This document shows, one piece after another, positions 1 to 11,193 of a stretch of 64,000 nt of DNA (the first letter of the stretch is position 1; every line of letters starts with the position of its first letter). The DNA lies in the NCBI GenBank assembly GCA_004794655.1, contig SMMW01000001.1, positions 4,275,001 to 4,339,000 on the forward strand, in the 5' to 3' direction. The position numbers and the translations under genes are program-made. Below the pieces are notes generated by a model. That model was not told where the DNA came from, made no database searches, and saw only the letters and a program-made list of their open reading frames with translations. Source of the stretch: Marisa cornuarietis. Taxonomy: Eukaryota > Mollusca > Gastropoda > Architaenioglossa > Ampullariidae.

Positions 1-367
1 AAGGTGTCAGATAATTTAAAGTGAGAGATTTTCCCACAATTCCTCACCAAGAATGTAAAGAAAACTGCAATATAATTCAATCAAGAAAGCTTAATGCTAA
101 TATAATGAAATATTTTTGCAGCAGATACTTGGACTAGTTCTTGGGCTTCTACTTTTTCATGAGACTTTTTTCAATCATCTGATGCTAAAAAGTTCTAAAG
201 TCAAAAGAAAAATTACTCCTTTCAATTTGATTCAGCATCAGTATGTGTAGCAGAACAAAAGCAAGAAAACAGTCAATACTGAACCAGCAAAAACCTGCTG
301 AAATATGAAAAATTCAGTAGGGGGCTACTGTTCAAGTCATACAGTTAAGGAGTCAGTTCAAACTAAC

Positions 368-3300
368 CTGCAATGTTCCTTTGCAAGAAGAAAACGTTGT
401 CTTTAAGAAGCTATTTTCTATGTCAAAATATTCCTCTGCTGACTTGACAGATCTGAATGGTGACCTGCATGGAGGAAAAATTATGCCAATGATGATGATG
501 ATGATGATGATGTCTATTTATAATGCGCAGGTATCCATTCCGAAGAATGCTCATTGCGCAGCAAAAACAGAAGAGAAAAAAAAATAAAACGATAGGAAAG
601 TAAAAAATAATAAAGACAGAAGTGGTGCTTAATAAAACAACTTATTAAGTACTCAGGCAGTGCTCACTGTGTAATCATCTGGTGAAGGATCCACTAAAGC
701 ACATTGTTCTAACCAGGTAAGAAAATGATTTTCTTTGAAATAACATACTCGTAGCTGATTACTACTTTTTTTAAAAATCCACTCGTCTCATAAATTTAAA
801 AATTATTCTGCAAGGATATTTCATATTCAGACAATGAGAAGATGCGATTATTGCATCCAAAGTTCACTGTTGTCTGTTCCTTCTGGTATTTATTTACTTT
901 AGATTTCATAACTCACATGAGTCTGATCTATAATCCAACCAACCAATAACTTCTATTTAAGCTTCACAATCATCTGAACTTACTCTCCATCAATGTTTGT
1001 TAAATTTCCTGATTAGTATTCATATTCTGGAGCAAAAAATACTAGTCTGTATAACAGAATCTGTATTTTTCAGGCCAGCATCCAAATTTATTGATAAAAT
1101 GCATGGAGAAAAGTGTGACAGAACAGCTTTTGTTGTTCTTCACAAGATGAAATCTTCAGGGTACACTTAGCATATTTTTATCACTACTTTGAGCTGAGCT
1201 CATACTTACCCATTTCCAAAGAGATCCTGATCCAGGTTTAAGATGGTGAGTGAAGCACACTCTTTTGAAGCCTGCTGTACAGACATTAGTCTGAAGGACT
1301 TCACCGACATTGGAGGTAATTCTGCCTCAAACACCAACTGTTCACACACAAAAATTCCCTTTAAGCACTCATGTTTCAATAAATTCTCTTATTTTTTTCC
1401 TCTTTTCTTCAGACATAAAAGTTATTCTCTAAAGCTGATGCTTCATCGTTTGAAAGATAGCTTTTGAAAGCGTAATACTTTAGTGTTGCAATGTGCTGCA
1501 GTCCTAACCAATACTCCATGTAAATTTTTTAAGTTGTCCAGACACTGATGTGCAGTTGTAGCAGTAGCTGATTTTACATTTTTAAGGTGCATACAACAAG
1601 GGATAGACGTGACTTTTGTTTTTATCTGATAACTCACCTCAAAGTCTGTCTGTGAGATCTCTAGCTTCCAGTTAAATACAGGGTTCACCTGCTGTTTTAC
1701 TTGTTTGCCATCCAGTGTGAAAATCCTCAGGCTGGGATCTGCTATATGCATCTTAATGGCATACACCCAGGTGGTTGTCAATGGGTTTGTAACTAGTACC
1801 ATACTGAAATAATGCAAGAAGCAAAGTTTTGTTGTAAAATTTTAGGTCTCAGTACTTACTTCACAGACAGCAAAAGTTGTCAATGAATTGTATGTGGGTT
1901 TGAATCATCATTGTATAGAGGTCAGGCTGTGTGGTTAAAAAGCAACCTTGCACAGGCAAAGAAAAACAATTTAGAACGAAATAATTTAGTGGCTTAACAG
2001 AAACACAGATCAATAGCAGACACCAAACTTGAGGCAGATCTATAGGCAAAGGCAAAATAGAGGAGAGCATAGCCATTGCATTTTATTCTTGAATTTTAGA
2101 CGCCTAAATGTGCAGTACTAACCTTGTTGTTATATCTGCCACTGTGAAAACTGGAGGAGCTGTTGCAACTGGCCATTCTTGAGCCTTGGGTAAGAAGCTT
2201 ACAGTCAAATGAATAATGCAGACACTAGACATGTGCAATATTTAATTTATACAAGACTAACAAGAGCCGGTCTTTTATGATCATAATGCTTAACTAGTCT
2301 CTGATAAACAAAAAACAACAACAAAAAACTACACACAAAGCAAAAAATAAACTTGCTTGCATAAGACCCAGAAGGCACAAGATGGATAGGCAGAAAATAA
2401 TTCAGAATGAGGTAAATTTCAAATTCAAAGAGAGAGATTTACAAGCTAACGGTCCAGTATACTAAAGTAGAGACAGTCCAGAAGTCAGAAGTAGAGCAGC
2501 CACTCTGGCAGTAAGACTCAGTAATGTAAGTGTAAACAAGTTACCATCTTAATGTGAGCTTTTAAAGTATCCTCTTCCTGTGGCAAAGTAACAACCAGTA
2601 AAAGTTTCAATAGTTCTTCTACAGCTGACAGCGCTTTCTGCAATCTGAAACAATTTTTAACAGTTACTGACAGTGACAGTCATATACAAAATCAGTTTGC
2701 CTACCTTCATTTGAATGGTTCCATATTCTATTTATGCTGACATACATCATCAGGACTAGAGTGCTGTCACAGGGATGAAATGGAAAAATATAGGCAAATT
2801 AATCATATGCAAACTCACATGGTAGATCTTCTCATAGTAAAGGAATGTGAAATATTGCACACTAAATTTTTGTAGGTCATCTCTAAGCCAGTTTACACCT
2901 ACAATAAAATGCATCAAATGGGAAAACAAGGCATGAAGCATAAAGAACAAACAGGCAAAGCATTAACTTACAAACTGGCATAATCTTTTGCTACAACTTT
3001 TTTAGATGTGCCTGTAATGGCATCATGGTGCATGAAAGTAGCCTGAGCACGACGAGCCTGTTGAAGGTCAGCAAGTTTGCTTTCCAGCTGCAGCAGCAAG
3101 TGGTTGTCGTTGTAACTCTTGAAGAGGTGTCCCAGTGTCAGGGTATAAAATATTTCTGCCATTCTGTAAGCCACAACATCAATGCATCATCACACACTGT
3201 TCACCATGATTACAATCTCCCCAATAAGCATTAATACAAATGGTATTCAGTGTCCATGATATGGAGTGCAGACACAAAGCATAAATGATTACAATAACAT

Positions 3301-6300
3301 AAGCTAATATGCACTTCACTAAAACTAAAATATATTAACAAACATTCTGTGACATGATATATGTTTGCAAATAATTCAAAGATATTAGAGATCAGGGACC
3401 AGAAAATATGTCACAGAATGCAAATCATGCAACAGTCTTCATTTTACCTTAGTCTGGCCTGAAGTGTACGGGCCATAAATTTGTATAATGGACGACTTGA
3501 ATAAAAACCTGTCCAGTACTGGTCATCTCTGTCATTGTATGGAAAAAAGTCCCCAGTCAGGACATGATTCTGCGACACACTGTTTTCAGATTTGCTGTGC
3601 TGTTTTCTGTCCATTTCAAGAGCCCTGAAGTAGTCAGTTATAGTTCCAAACTCCATCTATAAAAACATAAGCAATCGAGAAAGCTATTTTTAACATATTT
3701 ACAATGAGAAAGTATACTGAAAACCATCACAAACGTATGGTTTAAAAGAGCAGACTGATCTTTCTTTATGTTTTAAAATTATTTATAATTTCATAATTAT
3801 TAGTAGTTTAAGCTTGTGTGAAAGAAGAATGATTTGTTGAGATTATCACTAAGAGAATTTCTTTACTTTTAAGTAATGGAACAGAGAAATACTGTCATGG
3901 ACTATGCTTATTTTTATATCTAAAACATGGCCAACTTTACCTTTATGTTCATATCCTTGTCAGTATTCATAAAGGCCATAATTTTCTCCATGTTGCCGAA
4001 CTGCTTGTCCCATTCCTGCATGGTATCATATCGAAAGTCGTCCCCATGAGGTACAAGCAGAACATTGCTGTTATATAGCTGTGCTTTCTTCTGATATTGT
4101 TCCCACAGGTCCCAGGCTCTGTAAACATATTGTGATGTCAATGATTTGAAAATACACTTTAATTTACTCTGGAGAGGTAAAACAATGTGGCTTGTCTGAA
4201 GGAAACAGATGCGGTGAAATAAATATTCACATAAAGAAGGAATTAAAAGAGCTACACAATCAGCACAATTCTTGATGATTATTGCATTAAAGGACATTTC
4301 ACTTTATGACACTTGAATGCTAAATAAAAGCAAGATTAATTTGTGGTTACTGTTACATCACATTTCTCAAACTCAGGGCTGAAACTCACAGTTTCTTGAT
4401 GTTCTTGTCAGAGACTGGTTCACTTTTGATAACCTTGGAACCTCTAAAGCATTTGTCCTTGTAGAAGTCAAACTGGCAGCATATATGTGGATCAGGCCCA
4501 CAAGAGTATAATACAGCATAAGTCAAAAAGGGCATCATGTGACACAATATGTCTGATGACCCATGGACATCTGTGTCAACAAAGTAAAGTGTGATGAGTT
4601 CTCCATGAAAATGGCCATATACACTGCCCAGTTTGCAAAACTATCTAAATATTTTGACAAAACTTTATTTGTGCACAGCACAAAATCATAAAGGTATTTA
4701 GCTGAACATATTGTAAAGACTGTGGAATGAAAATAAAAATCCTCAAACCATACAAACAATGTAAGACAAAATCTCTACAGTACAAAGAAACTGCAAATAA
4801 AAAGTGGTGTTCATATTTAAAAGCAAAATCAAATATACCCCAACTTTGTCTCCAGATGAACTCTAGCTTTTGTGACTGTGCAAGATGCCGCTTGATCGCA
4901 TAATGCACTCTCTGGATCACCATGTTGTCAATACCAGCACCCTTCAGGAGGTATGCCATTGTTGGTGAATGACCAAATGGATCTACTGACCAGCTGCTAG
5001 TGGGTTTTACGTCTAAAGGGATAGGGACAGCCAGAAAATTATCATCACACATTATCTCCTAATTACATCTTAAATAAACAATGTTTTCTAAAATCTGAAA
5101 ACATGTTCATATGAACAATTATTAACAATGACAGCTAATGTACATTTGAAGACAAGATTTACTGTATTACCAAAAGCAGTTGAGTCAGTCTTACTAATGT
5201 GGCACACAGTAGTGGGTTACCAATAATACACATTCACCCTGTCTCAGTCTCTCTTGCATGCACACTTGCATTTATACATGCACACATACATATGCGCATG
5301 CACACACATAGGTGCACATGATATCATCCACTCACTCAGAGTACTGTTAAGCCACAGATGCCCCTCAATAAGCTGATCCAGCATGGGGGAATAATGAATG
5401 CATGCTTCCTCAGACATGACCCAACCTCCACTCACAATTTCCAGCTGTCCATCAGCTATGGCTCTATAATAAAATAGTTTTAAAAAATGTATCAATCTTA
5501 TTGTTGGTTTTTTTTGGTAAAGAATACGAAGTATACATTACACACTAAGAAATCCAGGATGTTAAAGCAAAAAGTTTTTAATCCTTGTTAATCTTAACTC
5601 TTTAGTCATACAATGTTGTTTTAACAATCAATTTATAATGTGTATTAACCACAGACTAAATCTCTGTTTTTATCATATGAATGATACTAAAGATGTACCT
5701 TTTTAAGGACTGCTTCTCAGTGTCAGAAGCACCATCATACCATCGAGACAAAAATGCAGTTTCAGCCCAAATGAATTTCCATTTACGATGCTCTTCCAGT
5801 TTGGTGACCATATTTGTCAAAGTGCTTTTAGCATGACTTGAAAAACAAGCATCAACTGTCTCGCGCCATCCTGATAAACAAATTGGGTCAGTCTTCCTTA
5901 CACTGAAATCTAAACCCGTTGTTTCCTGTCAAATACATATTTTCTTACCCAAACCGTAACACACCATATTGGTATGGAAAATATAGGCTTAGATGCCAAT
6001 TAAATTCCTGGAGCTACCATAAATTAAAAATCTTACAAGTGTGCCCACACACACACACACACACAAGCACACACATATGCAGGCATGCACACACATGCAT
6101 TCATACCCACACAATCCTAAACAAAAAAATCATTTAAGAGCTTACCAACATCTTGATGTGAATGAGGCACAACAATGACATGAAGTGCTGGCTTGGCAGT
6201 ATAGGATTCAACCTCGACTACTTGAATCCAACCACTTACAGTGTAGACATACTGTGGGTAACCTAGATCTATTGAAGGCCACTCTTTCTCCACCTTTAAA

Positions 6301-7508
6301 ATAAAAGTTGACAGTTGCTAACAAAAAAGGAAGAAAAATCCACATCCAAAAATACAAATAAGCGCATATGATTACTCGTAACTAATACTGATAACCACTC
6401 CTATGTGATAATTTTGCTTCTGATTGCCATTATAGAAGCCACATACTTTCAATGGCCGGTGAGGAAAGCAGCAGGCAGACATTAGGAGGTTATATATATT
6501 TTCAGTTACTTTAATCTGAATTATCTTTTAGCCTTCAAAGAACTACCAAGACTGAAGTGAGATATAAGGCATTAAAAAGTCACCTTAATATAGTTATTAA
6601 ACAGCAAAATACACATACATAAATGGCAGCTTTGTCTCCATGTCCTCTTGTGTTATAAGGATGCTGGCAAGTCCCAGAATCGAGTCTATGTATTGTCGAT
6701 TGAGGGTATTGCTTCGACAAATGGCTATGTTTGACAACATAATGTTCTTGGCAGTCTTCTCTAAAAATGTGCCATGAACCATTCTGCACATAACAAATGG
6801 ATCGTGTGGGTAACTGTGTAAAAGAAAAATGTTTCGATTTTGTGACAGCTTGCATTCTAATGTCTCTTAAGCTAAAGCATTATTTTAAATCATCCATTGT
6901 TACAAAGATTTGTGTTCCTTGTTATCTTTAAAGAGTTTTGGCCATTCATTCTTCAGAATAAAAATCTTTTTCCTTTAACCAACCTCATCTATTTCAATAT
7001 TCTGACACTAGCATACAAACATGTGCATGGTAATGTGTAACTGATGTTAAGTGAAGACAAACAAAATAATTCCTTTAAAAAAAGAAAACCATTTCTCTGT
7101 TTTATGCATATTGTGTGTGTGTGTGTGTGTGTTGGTGTATATCAAAGAGACAACTGGAAAGGTAAACTGAGTATTTACAATTGTAAAGTTAAACTGTAAT
7201 GAATGTTTAAGAAAAGAAAACATGTATCTTTAAACTATTTGCAATTTCAGCACATGCACGCACATAAAGGAATACACGAGAGAGAGGATGTAATGTTGTG
7301 GTGCTGCTTTTGACAATCGATCTGTTCTCCATGCCTTTCCTATTTAATGGTTCCTCACCCGGTCAAGTTTAATTTCCAAAGCTGGCAACAGCCTTTTATT
7401 TTCTTTTACGATATGTGCGTCCAACGCTTGGTAAATATAATAGCAAGTCAAAAGATATAAACCAACTGCAAGACCGAGTATACAACGCTCTGTCTTAAAA
7501 CAGTTCAT
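368..7508 (-). CDS. MAN2A: Golgi alpha-mannosidase II (MAN2A-type), 5' two thirds; 3' end beyond window
   Basis: GH38 glycosidase of the Golgi lumen that trims mannoses from N-glycans. Exons read on the minus strand: 7508-7359, 6813-6619, 6293-6146, 5870-5699, 5463-5336, 5012-4839, 4570-4390, 4118-3941, 3656-3448, 3163-2972, 2882-2819, 2637-2545, 2184-2123, 1803-1638, 1337-1210, 464-368. All junctions are GT-AG and phases agree throughout, giving about 779 codons of an expected 1,100-1,150. Residues 1-50 form a type II signal anchor with a short cytosolic tail. Catalytic landmarks are PHSHQDVGW (zinc ligands near H161 and D163), [12 protein letters not shown] (nucleophile near D275), [13 protein letters not shown], and HHDAITGT near 557-564. 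The start is the only ATG ahead of the anchor. Exon 2 (stem) is the least conserved, and exons 11 and 13 are the least certain boundaries. The gene is transcribed away from the MKKS transcript. Confidence 0.93.
490..512. repeat. (ATG)n trinucleotide run
   Basis: Short perfect ATG/GAT triplet run. It lies in the mannosidase intron, just outside the acceptor of the last visible exon. Confidence 0.8.
7111..7133. repeat. (TG)n microsatellite in mannosidase intron 1
   Basis: A short run of TG dinucleotides between the signal-anchor exon and the stem exon. Confidence 0.8.
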
Positions 7509-8156
7509 GACAACAACATGGCGTTTTCGGACCTCACAAGTTATATGCCAAAGTAGGCTGTCGGAAGAGTTTTTTTATTCTTCCTTAATCTTGATTCTCT
7601 TGTATACCCGGAAACACGATGCATACATGGGAACTGAAACGCTCTTTGTAACATTGGGAAACTATTCTTATCTATGACCAGCGTGATAAAAGACTGTGCG
7701 CCATCCGCACAACTGTGAGCTATAGAATGCAGACGACAGACTCGGAAATTGCATCATAATAAATCTTGTAAGAGAGTCTCGAAGAAATGCAGATCTTAAA
7801 AGGATAATTTTGATATGAAGAAATTCATATAATATATATAGGCTGCTAGTAAATAACTTTTTATACACATATTGATATTCGAATTTACTGCGGTTGTCGA
7901 CTTTACTTGTCGAGGTGAAAGAGTCGCACGATTTCTGAATCATGACCTTCTGAGGTTAATCTTCATATTAATTTACCGTTACAGACAAATCGTAATTATA
8001 TTTTATTTAGCAGTCCAGCTTCCTTTGTATTAATAGTGTAGGTTGAATGCTTCAGTATATTTTTCAGTACATAAAGCGAACTCGTTGAGAAAGCTGACTG
8101 TCACCTTGTCAAACTTTTATTCATTCACCGAAGACCCTTGCAGGCAAAGATTGTTT
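7509..8156. promoter_or_regulatory. Divergent intergenic region between MAN2A and the MKKS transcript
   Basis: About 0.65 kb separates the mannosidase start codon (7508, minus) from the tandem repeat upstream of the MKKS transcript (plus). Head-to-head spacing under 1 kb makes a shared promoter region plausible. I see no clear TATA box. The first, noncoding exon of the MKKS transcript must lie here or in the next 300 bases, because the first coding exon starts with an acceptor at 8467. No gene is visible. Confidence 0.4.
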
Positions 8157-8319
8157 AAGAGACTAGTGGCAAGTTGCGGAAATCGCAAATGAGAGAAGAC
8201 TAAATTATAGAAATCAAAAAGGCATTTTGCATTTGCTTAAGAGACTAGTGTCAAGTTGCGGAAATCGCAAATGAGAGAAGACTAAATTATAGAAATCAAA
8301 AGGCATTTTGCATTTGCTT
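8157..8319. repeat. Tandem duplication, two copies of about 82 bp
   Basis: Copies at 8157-8238 and 8239-8319 differ by one substitution and one A in a run. Each contains the block caagttgcggaaatcgcaaa. The duplication is very recent by its near identity and sits just upstream of the first microprotein exon. Confidence 0.95.
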
Positions 8320-8478
8320 GAAATGTAGCATCAATATTTTAGTGATTAGAGACCGTTTTTTACTGAATGTTCTTACCTCGATTGGTGATCGTGCTTGGCG
8401 ATGTATATGTATAAGAATAGTTTTGTGCCTTTTTATTATGTATTGTCACTTTTTATTTACATTGCAGCCATCCTCGCC

Positions 8479-8649
8479 ATGAATCCAATATTTGCTTTCT
8501 TGAGGCGAAACATTGTTCTAGTAGTGACCATTCCATCCATTATTGGACTTCATTACGGATGGTATAGACTACAGTTTAATGAGAGGTTTGTTCCACAGGA
8601 CGAAGCGGTCAAAGTGATGGGTATGACAATTAAAGAAAAATCAAAGTAA
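8479..8649 (+). CDS. Upstream microprotein 1 of the MKKS transcript, single membrane span
   Basis: A 56-residue protein starting MNPIFAFLRR, with one hydrophobic segment at about residues 10-26 and a charged C-terminus ending KEKSK. The start has a good context (CTCGCCATGA) and is the first ATG after the acceptor at 8467 (ttatttacattgcag). The exon runs 8468-8682 and ends in a strong donor (TTG|GTAAGT) 33 bases after the stop, so the transcript continues to the next exon. Size, single span and basic ends fit a mitochondrial inner-membrane microprotein. The human MKKS mRNA leader is known to encode small mitochondrial proteins (uMKKS), and position suggests homology; I have not aligned them. 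A distant likeness to complex I subunit NDUFB1 is an alternative. Confidence 0.72.
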   Translation: MNPIFAFLRRNIVLVVTIPSIIGLHYGWYRLQFNERFVPQDEAVKVMGMTIKEKSK

Positions 8650-9229
8650 ACGTAAATAAAAGCAGCTGTACAGCAATCTTTGGTAAGTTGACAATACAAT
8701 CCGATATTCTTAGATTAAGTGATCTCATTCTCCCAGTGGAATGCTCACAACAGTACCTTCCCAATTTCAGGCTATGTTGATAATTTTTTGAAAATGTTAT
8801 ATACCTGTGGTGGATTAGAAAAGTTTTTAGAAGTTTCCTATGATTGAATATCTTTGCATACGAAAGTTAAGCATACAGTTAGAACTAATAATTTTAGTGA
8901 TGGGGAGTTGATTATGAGTTTAGTACATTCAGGAGGCAAATATGTTCAGCCTTTGAAAATCTATGTTGTTTCATTGTAGGATATGAAGGAGGATCCAAGC
9001 ACCCAAAATTTGTCTGTTGGTGCCTAACTTACTACCAAATTAGTTACAAATTCAATGAGGACATTCAATTTTATGCCAGATTAAAAATTAAGAAAAGTCT
9101 AACTAGTAATAGTATGTAGTTTAAAGATTTGTATATTTTAACAGCACAGGCCTTAGTTAAACTTTAGATTCTGTGCAAACAAAAAGTGAAATAAAACTTA
9201 CTGCATTTATTTCAGGTCTTCATACAACC

Positions 9230-9409
9230 ATGATGGTGAAAGAGCGTAAACCTAATTTCTTTATCCGAGGAGCAACCTGGGCATTTCAAAACAAATTTGC
9301 ATCATTTCTTATCATTACTACAGCAGTCTTCTTTGCAACATATCCCATGGTTGAACCTAAGGTGTCAACATCAGCAGAGAGGGCAGCATGGACAGAGAAA
9401 AAAGAGTAA
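9230..9409 (+). CDS. Upstream microprotein 2 of the MKKS transcript, single membrane span
   Basis: A 59-residue protein starting MMVKERKPNFFIRG with one hydrophobic segment (about residues 24-39) and a C-terminus ending AAWTEKKE. The exon begins at 9216 after catttatttcag, and the ATG is only 14 bases in. The genomic stop is TAA at 9407, but a strong donor (AAAGA|GTAAGA) cuts inside the last codon at 9405/9406. Splicing to the MKKS exon at 11191 recreates the same last residue (GA + G) followed by TGA, so the protein is unchanged either way. An AATAAA at 9612 could end an unspliced short mRNA. I do not recognise the family; by position it matches the second leader ORF of mammalian MKKS. Confidence 0.7.
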   Translation: MMVKERKPNFFIRGATWAFQNKFASFLIITTAVFFATYPMVEPKVSTSAERAAWTEKKE

Positions 9410-11190
9410 GAAGAAATTTGGTTCATTCTGTCATGCGATAAACTGTTAATTTTAAGGTACAATTGTAGATTTTATCTAACTCATTCCGCACGCTTCGCCC
9501 TCATAGGTGTGATCACGTGACCTTCACCTGGACCTGGATCGCACCCTATGGTGTGAAGCACTTTTTAAATTTTGTTACTCTTAAACATTGATTTTTTTGG
9601 AAGAAAAACTTAATAAATAAGATAGCTTATTCATTTCTGAACACAATTGTGTTTCTTAAAAAATGTAGGAAGTAAGTTTAAACAGGAATTCTTTGCATTT
9701 TCCCACGCTACCTGTCATTAGAGTTTAAATATTACTTGTTATTTTCTTCTCCTTTGCGGTTGTTGAAGTACAAATCCATGTCAAATTGAGGAACCGGCAA
9801 CGTACTTCAATAGTCAAAGTGGCGCTTGACCAGTGTTTATATTCTTTTCTTTCTTACAAACGAAAACTTTTGATTGGCTGAATTACAAGGGAAGGAATCA
9901 TGGTGGACTATTTCCTAACGGTTTCTGTAGTTTCCTCCCTTATGTATTCATTTACGCTCGTGAAAGCGGCTGTTTCACTCCACCCGTTGTGTATGCAGAC
10001 ACAAGAAAAGGCTTTTCCTTTACATTTTGATCTATCATTATCAATTTGAATTGTTGTTCTAAATCTTTTAGTTAATTTTTTATGATTTTTTGAAAAAGGG
10101 GTAAATACATCCGTCCAAGGTGGTCAAACCGCCGCTTAGCCTACGGTCAAGAGAGAGTTAAGAAAGTGGTCCTTTAATTGTGTTATAGCACAGTTCTTTG
10201 CAGACACTTTTCTTTATGAATATTTTGCTAAAATATAGCATGCATACTATTATTTTTTCCACATTTTATATTAACATTTATGAATATTTCAGTGACTTGT
10301 TTTTCATAATATTTTGTGTTTTTTTTGTTGTTTTTTTTAGCATAGTACACTTCTTTGGAAAAAATGTGTCCAACCTTTCAAGTTATTATTAAACTGCCTT
10401 AGATAAAAAAAAATTTTTGCTCACTAGTTTAAAATCAATTATAGCTTCAACAATAATGAGAAACTAGTGTACTTATAAATATAACAAATTACATGGAAAC
10501 GCCATTTGGTATAGTAGGAGTTTTAATAGTAATCTTTCCTGGTGAAAGTTTTTTTTTCAGAGCGACAGTTAACAGCTCCATATTTATTATTGCTGCTTCA
10601 TGTTTCAATTTTGTCAGTGGTAGAACAATCTAATATTAGCCATCTTGGCTTGTAGTGCCATATAAAACATAAATTTGCCTTTAGTAGACTGTTTTTATCA
10701 AAGTTTGCTGTTGGAATCATTCCTTCTGTACTATTTTGGTCAAGGAGGTTTTCAGAAAACAAAAGAGACTATAGGGAAAATAAACATAGGACACAAAAGA
10801 GAACACTGACTTGAAATAATTCTGCATATTTTATGAACATGTGCATCTTGGCAGAACCTATCAGTAAAATCAAGAATGAGGTACTCCTAAAAAATAAAAT
10901 CTGAAAGGATATCATTATAAAGTAATAAGATAAAAAGTTGTCACAGAGAGCTGTTATTATAAAACACTTCCTTTGCTCATATTGATCTAAAATGCATCCA
11001 ATTGAGTGCATGTAAGTACTTGCAGACACAGTCTCTATTCTGGATTTCATTAAGGAGAAAAAGATCTGGAGCAGAAGCCAGGTTTTGGGCTTGTGAATGT
11101 CCTTTCACCAGTAATTTTATTAAGAAAACTGCTCTTCTGAATAGTGCACCAGAGTATTTGTGGAAATTAAGTTTTTTGATTTTATTTCAG
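9410..11190 (+). other. Intron upstream of MKKS; possible MITE and polyadenylation signal
   Basis: No coding exon is visible. It holds an AATAAA at 9612-9617 downstream of microprotein 2. The stretch about 9478-10160 is bounded by TAACTC-like and GAGAGAGTTA-like ends and may be a small nonautonomous element, but no clean target duplication is visible. The remainder is AT-rich. A reading frame stays open from 11002 to the acceptor, but I treat it as intronic because ttttatttcag at 11180-11190 is a strong acceptor and homology to MKKS begins just after it. Confidence 0.5.
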
Positions 11191-11193
11191 GTG

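Noticed and set aside
650..715. Minus-strand stretch reading [17 protein letters not shown] then stop, looking like a terminal exon
   Set aside because: It lies in an intron between two mannosidase exons that join perfectly in phase (1210 and 464).
6597..6791. Minus-strand frame with [15 protein letters not shown]
   Set aside because: The overlapping frame in phase 0 with both neighbouring mannosidase exons is the coding one; this frame breaks both joins.
8479..8649. Assignment of microprotein 1 as complex I subunit NDUFB1
   Set aside because: Similarity is limited to a hydrophobic span and a few spaced residues; position ahead of MKKS favours the MKKS leader peptide explanation.
11002..11193. 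In-frame upstream extension of MKKS
   Set aside because: A strong acceptor at 11180-11190 and the start of MKKS homology make it intronic.
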